Source of the DNA: Dehalococcoidales bacterium
GTDB lineage: Bacteria; Chloroflexota; Dehalococcoidia; Dehalococcoidales; UBA3254
Length of the DNA: 64,000 nt
Direction of reading: 5' to 3'
Assembly: GCA_016926695.1 (NCBI GenBank)
Contig: JAFGOB010000184.1
Location: forward strand, 24,586-88,585
Of the stretch, positions 53,459 to 62,464 are shown one piece after another; position 1 is the stretch's first letter, and every line of letters starts with the position of its first letter. The notes beneath the pieces were generated by a model. That model had not been told where the DNA came from and did not search any database. It saw nothing but the letters and a program-made list of their open reading frames with translations. Made by a program: the position numbers and the translations under genes.

Positions 53459-54416
53459 TTCATGCCTCAGTAATCAGAAAATAAGCTTTACCTAGAGTAT
53501 CTAGGTACTATGTTTATAACATGATATACCTCCGCTGTCAATGGAAGAATAAGGTTGTTTTAATGTTCCGGGGTAATTCAATATCCGCATCTCCAAGAGA
53601 TTGGCAGGTAATTTAAGGAATTTATTACGGGGAAAAAAGCCTGACTTACTCTTGTTTTCTCTCTTTTATTAATGATTGCAGGCTTTATCATCATTATTAT
53701 GTCATTGACATCCCATATTTGGAATGAAAAAATATTAGAACACAAAACGCCATTTCAGGAATCAAAAGAAATTTCTATCGCGATTTTTTTAGTGATCAGG
53801 AGGTTACTAAAAGCGACATTGCCATGTTGTAGTTCCAGTTGTTCAGGTGAATTGAGTTCAGGACATTATGATACCAATAGTTATTATCGCTGTCCATCCT
53901 GTTACCTGAAAAAATCCAGGAACAACGCCGGAGACCCGCACTTTAACAACAGCATCATCCTGCACCAATTATAGAAATACCTGATTCCTGATGCGAAAAG
54001 AAAAAACGGACTGTATTTTAAGGTTTTGAAGTCCTTAATAATGGCCATGATAATTTCAGTTATTTCACCGGCCATGACGAGTTGTTTTGCTATGCGTTTA
54101 TAGAATGAACCATACCTTGACCAGCTTTCTCTCCGCTATCGAGCCGCCGTATTTATGCCTCTTTACCTCCCCCGGTTAATATAACAGTATCAACGTAATT
54201 TCTCTCTTTCTATTTTCTCTCTCCGGATAAAGGATATGCTGCGAAAAACCCGGTATAGCGATATCCAGGCTGTTTTGAGTTTTTTTATGTATTATTTTTA
54301 TTAATTCATATAAATTAATTTCCGCTGTGTTAAATTCCTGAAATAAGGAACGAGGATATGAAGCAAAAAAGCTTTATATAGCCAAAAAATATATAAATGA
54401 AAAGGAGGACAAGAGG
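53459..54416. other. Gene-poor, AT-rich intergenic region, 958 bp, with duplicated segment (left copy)
   Basis: No gene I can support. A frame at 53672-53974 has no ribosome site. The segment 53602-53973 is a diverged copy of 56052-56300 beyond the aldehyde dehydrogenase gene. From 54240 on the sequence is very AT-rich and leads into the aldehyde dehydrogenase promoter region. Confidence 0.55.
53602..53973 (+). repeat. Left copy of a decayed direct repeat flanking the aldehyde dehydrogenase
   Basis: Shares TGGCAGGTAATTTAAGGAAT exactly with 56052-56071. About 101 bp later, CATTGACA begins a 50-nt block (53703 against 56154) with blocks ATGAAAAAA and GAACACAA in common, and TTAACAACAG recurs at the far end (53943 against 56269). 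The offsets of the first two blocks agree within 1 bp. Confidence 0.6.
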
Positions 54417-55868
54417 ATGGAAAAATTTAAAATGTGGATTGACGGGAAGCTGGTTGACGCGGCATCGGGAAAGACTTATTCGGTTGTAAACCCGGCTACG
54501 GAAGAAAAAATAGCGGAGGTACCTCTGGGTGACAGGAAAGATGTCCAAGCAGCTATTGCCGCCGCCAAAAAAGCCTTTCCTATCTGGTCAAAGAAAACCC
54601 AGAGTGAGCGCTGCCGGGTAATGACCCAGATTGCGACAGCAATCAGGAAGAATGCTCAAGAAATAGCCAGGCTGGAACGTATAGACCATGGCACACCCGT
54701 AATGCTGGCCAATGGACAGCCTGAGGGCGGGGCCCAACTATTTGACTGGATAGCCCAGGTCAGCGAGTCAATGTTGACCGGCGAAGTTGTCCAGGCTGAT
54801 GACGGCACGTTTTCATATATTAAACGCGAACCGGTAGGAGTCAGCGCTATTATTACACCATGGAATTTTCCCTTTCTCATGGTATGCATGAAGATGTCAA
54901 TAGCGCTCGGTACCGGCAATACCTGTATTGTTAAACCTCCGAGCATCGATTCCCTGGCGGCGCTTAAACTTGCCGAGGTAATGTCGGAGCTGGATATTCC
55001 TCAAGGTACCGTCAACTTCGTTACCGGACCGGGCAGTATTGTGGGCGAGGAACTGGCTGCTCATCCTGATGTAAACCTGGTGGCTTTCACGGGAAGTTGT
55101 GAAACAGGAAAACGGATCATGGAGCTTGCCAGCAGGAATGTCAAACGCATCCAGTTAGAGCTTGGCGGGAAAAATCCGGTTATTGTGCTGGAAGACGCCG
55201 ACGTGGACGCAGCTATAGGCAAATGCGTCTTCGGACAGTATATGAACACCGGTATGGTTTGCGCATCTCCCGGTAGATTCTACGTTCATAAAAATAGATA
55301 TGATGAGTTCGTCGAAAAATTCGTGGCGGGCTCTAAAAATGTTGTAACGGGTGACCCTGCTGATGAAAAGACAACCATGGGGCCTGTGGTCAGTGCCGAG
55401 CACCGCGATCGGGTAGAAGGCTTCATCAAATCAGGTATCGAACAGGGGGCGAAGCTGGTTCTCGGCGGCCAGAGACCGACTGCACCACCGTTAAATAAAG
55501 GCTACTACGTTTTGCCCACTGTTTTCACTCACGTTAAACAGAGTATGACTATAGCCAGGGAGGAAATCTTCGGCCCTGTGGCCTGTATCATGGAACCTTT
55601 CTCAACAGCCGAAGAGGCGATCAGGCTGGCCAACGATAACACATTCGGATTAAGTGCCGGGATCTACTCCGCAGACATGAATAATCTGATCAGGTACGCG
55701 AACGACTTACAGGCCGGTACTGTCTGGCTTAACGATATCATGTCGGTAGGCGGCGGGCTGCCGTGGGGCGGTTTTAAAGAAAGTGGCGTAGGCAAAGAAG
55801 GTTCCAAGTACGGCCTGGAAGAGTATACCCAGAGGAAAGTGGTTGCAGCAGCACTAAAACGAAATTAG
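54417..55868 (+). CDS. NAD(P)-dependent aldehyde dehydrogenase
   Basis: 483 residues of the ALDH superfamily. The substrate channel and cofactor motif ITPWNFPFLMVCMKM is near 145, FTGSCETGKRIM near 225, the general-base Glu in LELGGKNPVIV near 246, and the catalytic Cys in NTGMVCASPGRF near 280. AAAAGGAGG lies upstream of the ATG and a hairpin terminator follows, so it is monocistronic. It is similar in type to betaine- or aromatic-aldehyde dehydrogenases and oxidises an aldehyde to an acid, perhaps the product of the zinc alcohol dehydrogenase encoded 3.6 kb downstream. It is flanked on both sides by related AT-rich non-coding repeats. Confidence 0.95.
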   Translation: MEKFKMWIDGKLVDAASGKTYSVVNPATEEKIAEVPLGDRKDVQAAIAAAKKAFPIWSKKTQSERCRVMTQIATAIRKNAQEIARLERIDHGTPVMLANGQPEGGAQLFDWIAQVSESMLTGEVVQADDGTFSYIKREPVGVSAIITPWNFPFLMVCMKMSIALGTGNTCIVKPPSIDSLAALKLAEVMSELDIPQGTVNFVTGPGSIVGEELAAHPDVNLVAFTGSCETGKRIMELASRNVKRIQLELGGKNPVIVLEDADVDAAIGKCVFGQYMNTGMVCASPGRFYVHKNRYDEFVEKFVAGSKNVVTGDPADEKTTMGPVVSAEHRDRVEGFIKSGIEQGAKLVLGGQRPTAPPLNKGYYVLPTVFTHVKQSMTIAREEIFGPVACIMEPFSTAEEAIRLANDNTFGLSAGIYSADMNNLIRYANDLQAGTVWLNDIMSVGGGLPWGGFKESGVGKEGSKYGLEEYTQRKVVAAALKRN

Positions 55869-55903
55869 TAATCAACTGAACAGGTAACTAAAGAAAGGGC
55901 GTC

Positions 55904-55943
55904 GTGAGAGGCATGAGCCATACCTTGTGCCTCTCACTTTTAT
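55904..55943 (+). terminator. Rho-independent terminator of the aldehyde dehydrogenase gene
   Basis: GTGAGAGGCA (55904-55913) pairs perfectly with TGCCTCTCAC (55928-55937), a 14-nt loop, directly followed by TTTTAT. This is the clearest intrinsic terminator in the window. Confidence 0.88.
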
Positions 55944-57343
55944 ATAGTTCATGAATCTATAGACCCGGTGTACAATTTTCCTGCGTTATTCTCCCTGAAA
56001 ATGTTAAATCAATCACAGAATATACCACCTCTGTAGACCACTTTCAGTAACTGGCAGGTAATTTAAGGAATATTTTACGGCAAAATAGTTTCTTTTATCC
56101 CCAATTAGCCCTTATTTTACTTCTATTTCCCGTATTATTAGCGTAATCTACAACATTGACAATGAATATTCAGTATGAAAAAATTATGGAACACAAGACT
56201 CGTTCTCAATAGTAACAGCAGATGTTAACAGGTCAAGTATTTACAATTGCCGTTGGATTATTTGCACCTTAACAACAGAATAATCAGGCAACTAAATTAA
56301 TATTCAAGATTATGCTACTTCAGCAAGAGCAATTTGACCATAGGGCTTTTATTTTTCATCGATCGTTTTACGTTATTGCCTTTCTATTATTGCTGGGCTA
56401 TCAGTGTGAAGGTACCGACATATCGGTATAAACAGACTATCTGCCGTATTATATCAAGATCAAAGCCAATATCACATAGTAATAGACTGACTAACTTTCT
56501 ATACGCCTGCCTTAAGTTAGCCGATTGAACGGCCAAAGTGATCAAATGGATCTTACCTGTAACCGGGAAGAAATAGTCATTATACAGACGCCCATATTTA
56601 AAAATGAATCAGGAAAATCATTTTTAATCCTATCCGGGTTATACTCTTCAGTTATTGCTTAATACTATGAGAAGTCCAACCATCCGGCTTTTCAAACCTT
56701 TCCACCTTTTACCTTTCACACGTCATTATTTAACCTTCGTTATAAAGGGTCTGTTAATTTACTACTGACATCAAATTTTCAAGTCGCTCGTAACATTTTC
56801 AGTTCACCCTCAACCCGTCAAGTGCTATCGCAGTACACACTTAACACCGTGGATCATTGATGCTTGATGTGGCATTTATTCCTCTGGCATTGTTTCAACT
56901 CATCATTTATGGTGGCAAATTTTATTTTGTCATTATTAGCCTGCTATAGTGCTGTTACTTTATTAACCTGTCATTGCGTGCATCGCAGTGTCAAGGCTAT
57001 ATCGAAACACCCATAAGTGGAACCGGGAAGAAACCTGGTTTTGTCTAAGACCTTAAACTCGGAGAAAAATAAAATATTATTAATCCCGGTCATGCAGTAT
57101 ATAGGTTTACACGAAAGAAAACCGCAGCGGCAGCTCCAGCGGTCGCCCGGTAACCGGTTAACTGAAACAACGGGAAACAGGGCAGGCACAACTAAGGATT
57201 CATCAACCCCCGGACCACAGTTCGCGGCATATTGACCGGTTTATATAGCTAACAGTACCGATAACCAATCAAGCAGCAATTAGCGGTTCTGATCTATATT
57301 TTCAAGCTTTTGGTAATATTCTTCAATCATAGAGGAGGAAAAT
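55944..57343. other. Gene-empty AT-rich region, about 1.4 kb
   Basis: No frame in this stretch shows a ribosome site or family resemblance; the longest frames are about 70 codons. It holds the right copy of the decayed repeat (56052-56300). The rest reads like eroded or non-coding DNA. The final 100 bp lead to a good AGAGGAGG ribosome site for the next gene. Confidence 0.6.
56052..56300 (+). repeat. Right copy of a decayed direct repeat flanking the aldehyde dehydrogenase
   Basis: Collinear with 53602-53973 in three blocks, but about 120 bp shorter between the second and third block, as from an internal deletion. It carries no intact coding potential. Confidence 0.6.
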
Positions 57344-58972
57344 ATGAGTACGAAAAGGTGGCTAATACTTACTTTACTCGTTATCATCATCAGCAGTTTG
57401 TTACTGGCCGGCTGCGGTGAGAAAACCAGCGCCCCGGCAGCAAGTCCCGCAACAACTGCCAATCCCCCGGCAGCTACAACTAAGGCGCCGTCGCAAGCAC
57501 CTCCGGCGTCATCAGCAGAATCAGCGTCAAAGTACGGCGGGACCTTGAAGGTAGGATTCCCTGAATTAGATATTAACAAACCCGGGTATCCTCCAACTAT
57601 GGTCAATTCCTCTCACGTAAGAGCCTGTCTGGAAGGTCTTTTTTACTTCGATGAACATTTAAACCTGCAGCCTCAACTGTCAACCGGGTGGGAAGTGGCT
57701 TCAGATTTTAAATCCATCATGATTAATCTGAGGAAAGGGGTTAAGTTCCATGATGGCAGTGATTTTAATGCTGAAGTTGTTAAATGGAACCTGGACAACT
57801 ACAAAGCATCTCCAAAGGCAGATTTAAATAGTGTGACATCTATCGATGTAATCGATGATTATGCAGTCCAGCTTAACTTATCCTCCTACGACAGTCTACT
57901 TATATCTAACCTTGCCAGCAGTGACGTCGCTATTATGGTATCGAAAAAAGCCTTTGAAGACAACGGTCAGGAATGGATGGAGGAACATCTGGTCGGGACC
58001 GGACCATTCAAGTTTGCCAGTTGGGATAAAGATGTAGCTTTACGGCTTGAAAGGTTTGATGACTACTGGGGTGGCAAGCCCTATCTGGACGGTTTTCAAT
58101 TAATCGCTTTTGCTGACCAGACAACCGCCACAATCGCATTTCAAAAAGGAGAAGTGGACATTCTTCATTGCAGGATGGTCGCAGATGCGAATGACCTGGC
58201 ATCAAAAGGCTTTAATGTTGTTCAAGAGCCGACCGGTCCGTGCCCGTTTTTGGTCGGTGACAGCACCCATCCTGATTCACCTTATGCGAATATAAAGGTA
58301 CGTCAGGCAATATCTTACGCTATTGATGTCCCCTCAATCTGCAAGGGTCTGGGGCTTGGTTATTGGCCGTCCACCAATCAATGGGCTTATCCCGGGTCGC
58401 CATATTTCAATGATGATGTCGTTGGCTATCCGTACAATCCTGAAAAGGCCAAACAGTTACTGGCAGAGGCCGGCTACTCCGGCGGTCTCAATACTAAACT
58501 TAACTATCTTTCACTGGAGCTTACCACGCCACAGGTAACTGCTATCCAGGGATATCTTAAAGAGGTGGGCATCAATGCCGAGCTGGTGCCTGCAGAGTTT
58601 GGTAAATTCTCGCAGGTTGGTACAGCCGGTGAGGGATGGGAGAACGGGATGTGGCAAATCTTCGTCCCCTATTATCCTGATATGCTTTCGACGATACAAT
58701 ATCTCATGTCACCGGGTGTAAACAGGTTTGTAAGCTTTGAGCGGCCGTCTGAGGCCCAGGATGTAATGGCCCAAGCACTACAAGCGACCACCGTTGAGGC
58801 CAAGAATACCAGGGTCAGGGAACTGAATAAGTTATTGGTCGACAAGTACTGTATGGGTACCTGGCTGTGGATTCAAACGTTGAGCGAAGTCAAGCAGTCA
58901 TGGGTGAAAGATGACAAGTATGGTGAGACGCCTCAGGGATACGTCTCGTCTAAAGCCTGGCTGGACAAGTAA
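57344..58972 (+). CDS. Oligopeptide-type ABC importer substrate-binding lipoprotein 2
   Basis: 542 residues. The lipoprotein signal ends in LAGC with Cys24; a short Ala/Pro/Thr linker (about 30-62) differs from the Gln-rich linker of binding protein 1. The SBP_bac_5 core follows: MINLRKGVKFHDGSDFNAEVVKWNLD and VGTGPFKFASWDKDVALRLERFDDYWGG. It is a diverged paralog of binding protein 1. GAGGAGG precedes the ATG. It begins an operon-like run with the alcohol dehydrogenase and two permeases, linking the imported ligand to an alcohol-oxidising step. Confidence 0.94.
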   Translation: MSTKRWLILTLLVIIISSLLLAGCGEKTSAPAASPATTANPPAATTKAPSQAPPASSAESASKYGGTLKVGFPELDINKPGYPPTMVNSSHVRACLEGLFYFDEHLNLQPQLSTGWEVASDFKSIMINLRKGVKFHDGSDFNAEVVKWNLDNYKASPKADLNSVTSIDVIDDYAVQLNLSSYDSLLISNLASSDVAIMVSKKAFEDNGQEWMEEHLVGTGPFKFASWDKDVALRLERFDDYWGGKPYLDGFQLIAFADQTTATIAFQKGEVDILHCRMVADANDLASKGFNVVQEPTGPCPFLVGDSTHPDSPYANIKVRQAISYAIDVPSICKGLGLGYWPSTNQWAYPGSPYFNDDVVGYPYNPEKAKQLLAEAGYSGGLNTKLNYLSLELTTPQVTAIQGYLKEVGINAELVPAEFGKFSQVGTAGEGWENGMWQIFVPYYPDMLSTIQYLMSPGVNRFVSFERPSEAQDVMAQALQATTVEAKNTRVRELNKLLVDKYCMGTWLWIQTLSEVKQSWVKDDKYGETPQGYVSSKAWLDK

Positions 58973-59429
58973 TGTCAACTTCAAAAATAAATATTAAACA
59001 GCGCGAACTTACAATATAGATAAACATTGTAAGAAGCCGGCCGGCCATGTCAGCGGACCGGCCGGCGATATCGCTGGCGGCGGTTTATCTTTTGTTAATA
59101 CCAGGGAAATACAGGCAATGAATCATATTATTTACCTGTAATTTATATCCGGGACCCTGAGCAAAGGTACCGGGAACCCGGTAGACAAACTAGTGCTCCC
59201 GGACTATCGACAGGCGGATTCAATGTAAACGGGTTTTATTTTTATTCCAGCAAGTCATGACCATCAGCGGCGGACTACTGGTACTGCTATGGGTGTAATT
59301 TTATATTACTGGTTGTTACCATACTCCTGGTTGAGTAAGCAATAAAAAATGAAAAACATCAATAAATTTTAGTAATAGTGCCGTACTGATGTAAAAAAAA
59401 CTACACAAAAATAAATCAAGGAGTGAATA
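58973..59429. other. Intergenic region, 457 bp, with one strong hairpin
   Basis: Holds the GC-rich hairpin at 59036-59066. The remaining 360 bp up to the alcohol dehydrogenase are AT-rich without a gene; a promoter for the dehydrogenase may lie here. Confidence 0.5.
59036..59066 (+). terminator. GC-rich hairpin after binding protein 2
   Basis: GCCGGCCGG (59036-59044) and CCGGCCGGC (59058-59066) form a perfect 9-bp stem with a 13-nt loop. Only a loose T-rich run comes later (about 59085). It parallels the hairpin after binding protein 1. Confidence 0.6.
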
Positions 59430-60503
59430 ATGAAAGCTGCCATTTGTTATGAAATTGGAAAACCTCTGGTCGTGGAAGATGTCAACATCGACCCGCCTAA
59501 AAAAGGAGAGGTTAAAGTCCGCCTTGCTGCAACAGCTATCTGTCATAGTGATATTTCCATATTGGGAGGGGAGATGGGGAGGAATGTACCGCTTGTCGCT
59601 GGTCACGAATGCGCTGGCTACGTTGAAGAGGTTGGCGAAGGAGTGACAACGGTGCAGCCGGGTGACAATACGGTTATTTCGGTCTTGAAATCCTGCGGAA
59701 AATGTTACTATTGCATGACAGGACGTCCTCATCTTTGTGAATTCGATTGGCCTTTAAATAGGGAAAGCCGACTGAGCAATAACAAAGGGCAGAGACTGGC
59801 TCAGATGATAGGTGGATTCTCCGAATATATAGTTGTAGATCAGTCACAAGCCGTAAAGATTCCAAAGGAGATCCCTCTGGATAGTGCATCGCTTCTTGCC
59901 TGTGGCGTCATTGCCGGTTTCAACGCCGTGGTAAACCGCGCCAGAGTCGAACCACTCAGCAGTGTGGTGGTGATCGGCACCGGAGGAGTCGGCATCAATT
60001 CCATTCAAGGGGCAGCGTACTCAGGCGCGCGTCCGGTAATAGCAGTGGATATCTCGGATACTCAATTAGCTTCCGCCCGGACTTTCGGCGCTACCCATAC
60101 CGTTAACTCTAAAAATGAAGACCCTGTTAAAGCAGTAATGGAACTGACCATGGGCCGGGGAGCCGATTATGTATTCGTAGCGGTTGGCAGTAATGCCGCC
60201 ATTGCCCAGGGTGTTGCAATGACGGGTAAACGCGGGACTACCGTAATAATCGGCATGCCGTCAATGAAGGAGAATATGTCACTTCCAGCCATGGCTTTTA
60301 TGGGAGGTGAGAGAGTGCTGATGGGGAGTCTTATGGGATCGACCAGATTACAGGTAGATATTCCCCGTCTGATATCCCTTTACCAGGAAAAAACTCTCAA
60401 GCTGGATGAGCTTATCACCAAACGCTACCCTCTGGAAAAGATCAACGAGGCTATTGAGTCATTGCATCAAGGAAACATAATACGCAATGTGATTGTGTTT
60501 TAG
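59430..60503 (+). CDS. Zinc-dependent alcohol dehydrogenase (MDR family)
   Basis: 357 residues. Catalytic-zinc ligands: Cys in AICHSDIS and the GHECAGYVEEVGEGV motif. The structural-zinc lobe has four cysteines in CGKCYYCMTGRPHLC. The Rossmann segment VVVIGTGGVGINSIQGAAYSGA binds NAD(P). AAGGAG is upstream of the ATG. It oxidises an alcohol to an aldehyde or ketone in the cytoplasm. Its placement between an importer's binding protein and its permeases is unusual and suggests that the imported compound or its product is the substrate. Confidence 0.94.
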   Translation: MKAAICYEIGKPLVVEDVNIDPPKKGEVKVRLAATAICHSDISILGGEMGRNVPLVAGHECAGYVEEVGEGVTTVQPGDNTVISVLKSCGKCYYCMTGRPHLCEFDWPLNRESRLSNNKGQRLAQMIGGFSEYIVVDQSQAVKIPKEIPLDSASLLACGVIAGFNAVVNRARVEPLSSVVVIGTGGVGINSIQGAAYSGARPVIAVDISDTQLASARTFGATHTVNSKNEDPVKAVMELTMGRGADYVFVAVGSNAAIAQGVAMTGKRGTTVIIGMPSMKENMSLPAMAFMGGERVLMGSLMGSTRLQVDIPRLISLYQEKTLKLDELITKRYPLEKINEAIESLHQGNIIRNVIVF

Positions 60504-60566
60504 TTGATTTATTGTCATCGGTTCCAGAGTAAAAAATGATGTAACGACATGATATGGAAGTGATAG

Positions 60567-61511
60567 GTGATCTCTTTTATTATTCGAAGGCTGATACAGA
60601 CAATTAGCGTTATTATCATACTGACATTCGTCACGTTTATGCTTTTGCATCTGATGCCCGGAGACCCGGCCGCTATAATGCTTGGTACGGATGCTTCACC
60701 GGAACAGATCCAAGCGCTCCGTAAGGAACTCTGGCTTGACAGGCCTTTTATAGTGCAATACGGTCACTGGCTCAATAATGTAATCCATGGCGATCTAGGG
60801 ATTTCCATCGCTTATGACGACCCTGTTATCGAGCTTTTCGCTACGCGATTGCCTATCACTGCCTATCTTGCTTTCTGGGCTTTGATTCTTAGCGCCGTGC
60901 TGGGAATTGTCACTGGTATTATCTGCGCCATCAGGCGGGGTAGTTTACTCGACCAGTTGGTCAGTATAATGGCCAATATCGGCATTGCCATTCCCGTATT
61001 CTGGCTGGGCATATTAGGTATTTATTTCTTTTCACTTAAATTGGGATGGCTGCCGACTCAGGGGTGGACATCACCAACCGAAGACTTCTGGAAAAGCTCG
61101 CAACAATCGTTGATGCCGGTTATTTTGCTCGCTATACCATGTATAGCGATACTGGCACGTCAGACCAGGTCAAGCATGCTGGAAACGATACAGCAAGATT
61201 ATATCAGGACCGCTGTTTCCAAGGGATTAAGAGAACGTATTATCGTGCTGAGGCACGCCTTAAAACCAGCACTTATTCCTGTGTTAACACTGCTGGGACT
61301 ACAAATTCGACAACTGGTGGGCGGATCAGTACTTGTAGAGGTGGTCTATAATATCCCCGGCATTGGCAGGCTGCTTGTAACCTCCGCCTTCAATAAGGAC
61401 TTCCTGGTAGTACAGGGAGATGTTCTTATATTGGGGGTAATTGTCTGCCTGTCAAATCTGCTGGTTGATATCTCCTATGGTTGGATCGATCCCAGAATTA
61501 AATATGAGTGA
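60567..61511 (+). CDS. ABC importer permease (DppB-like) 2
   Basis: 314 residues with six helices. The N-terminal helix ISVIIILTFVTFMLLHLMPGDPA and the EAA motif GLRERIIVLRHALKPALIPVLTLLG are as in DppB. C-terminal SYGWIDPRIKYE matches permease 1's equivalent. The start is GTG at 60567, behind a GGAAGTGATA-like site. It lies 63 bp after the alcohol dehydrogenase and 9 bp before the DppC-like gene. Confidence 0.94.
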   Translation: MISFIIRRLIQTISVIIILTFVTFMLLHLMPGDPAAIMLGTDASPEQIQALRKELWLDRPFIVQYGHWLNNVIHGDLGISIAYDDPVIELFATRLPITAYLAFWALILSAVLGIVTGIICAIRRGSLLDQLVSIMANIGIAIPVFWLGILGIYFFSLKLGWLPTQGWTSPTEDFWKSSQQSLMPVILLAIPCIAILARQTRSSMLETIQQDYIRTAVSKGLRERIIVLRHALKPALIPVLTLLGLQIRQLVGGSVLVEVVYNIPGIGRLLVTSAFNKDFLVVQGDVLILGVIVCLSNLLVDISYGWIDPRIKYE

Positions 61512-61520
61512 GTGTTGTTC

Positions 61521-62417
61521 ATGTCTGAAATTGACACGCCTTCCGCTGCCGGCCAAAAACCTAAACCGCAAGCTAGTGAATTACGACGTATTTCCAGAGT
61601 GATGTTCGGCCGCTGGGTAGTAACAGGCAGCCTGATAATAGTCATAATCCTGATACTTATGGCTATTTTCGCTCCGTTTTTGGCTCCATACGATCCCGAT
61701 AAAATAGACATGGAGCATTCCCTGTCACAGCCTTCAAGGGCCTATCTTTTGGGCACCGATGAACTGGGAAGAGATATCTTGAGCCGGATAATTTTCGGCT
61801 CACGGATTTCCCTCATGGTCGGTATAGTGGCAGTAAGCATAGCCGGAGTAATCGGCATGGCACTGGGGCTGATAGCCGGATATTTCGGAGGATGGACCAA
61901 TATTATCATTATGAGATGTATCGACTCTCTATTAGCTCTGCCTCCGCTGGTATTGATACTGGCTATTGCTGCTGTTCTCGGCGGGGGACTTCTTAATGTT
62001 TTTATCGCTATTGCAATAGGTATGATGCCCGTATATGCCCGCTTGATGTGCGGACAGGTCCTCACTATCAAAGAGAGTGACTTTATCACCGCAACTCATG
62101 CCATGGGAGCCGGTCACTTTCATATCATGTTCCGTCATCTGCTGCCAAACTCGCTGCCGCCGCTTCTGGTACTGATCACCACCAACCTGGGAGTCGCAAT
62201 CTTAATGGAAGCGGCACTCAGTTTCATAGGTATAGGTATTAATCCGCCTACCGCCACGTGGGGTTCCATGGTTGCCACCGGATACAAGTACTTGCTGACC
62301 AATCCCGTTATTTCTTTTGCACCGGGCATCTCCATATTGGTTGTGGTACTGGCAATTAACATGGTAGGAGACGGTCTGAGGGACGCGCTGGATCCCAGAC
62401 TCAGGGGAAGAATATAA
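61521..62417 (+). CDS. ABC importer permease (DppC-like) 2
   Basis: 298 residues from the ATG at 61521 (MSEIDTP); a GTG at 61512 would add three residues. The DppC core is clear: APYDPDKIDMEHSLSQPSRAYLLGTDELGRDILSR, EAA motif THAMGAGHFHIMFRHLLPNSL and C-terminal NMVGDGLRDALDPRLRGR. It completes the second importer; again no ATPase gene follows, and the next genes are on the other strand. Confidence 0.94.
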   Translation: MSEIDTPSAAGQKPKPQASELRRISRVMFGRWVVTGSLIIVIILILMAIFAPFLAPYDPDKIDMEHSLSQPSRAYLLGTDELGRDILSRIIFGSRISLMVGIVAVSIAGVIGMALGLIAGYFGGWTNIIIMRCIDSLLALPPLVLILAIAAVLGGGLLNVFIAIAIGMMPVYARLMCGQVLTIKESDFITATHAMGAGHFHIMFRHLLPNSLPPLLVLITTNLGVAILMEAALSFIGIGINPPTATWGSMVATGYKYLLTNPVISFAPGISILVVVLAINMVGDGLRDALDPRLRGRI

Positions 62418-62464
62418 TTTTGTTCGATTTGAAATTAACGGGCAAAAGCGAATCACTATTGACT

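Noticed and set aside
53672..53974. 100-codon frame before the aldehyde dehydrogenase
   Set aside because: It begins in a decayed repeat, has no ribosome site, and the equivalent right-hand copy is not open.
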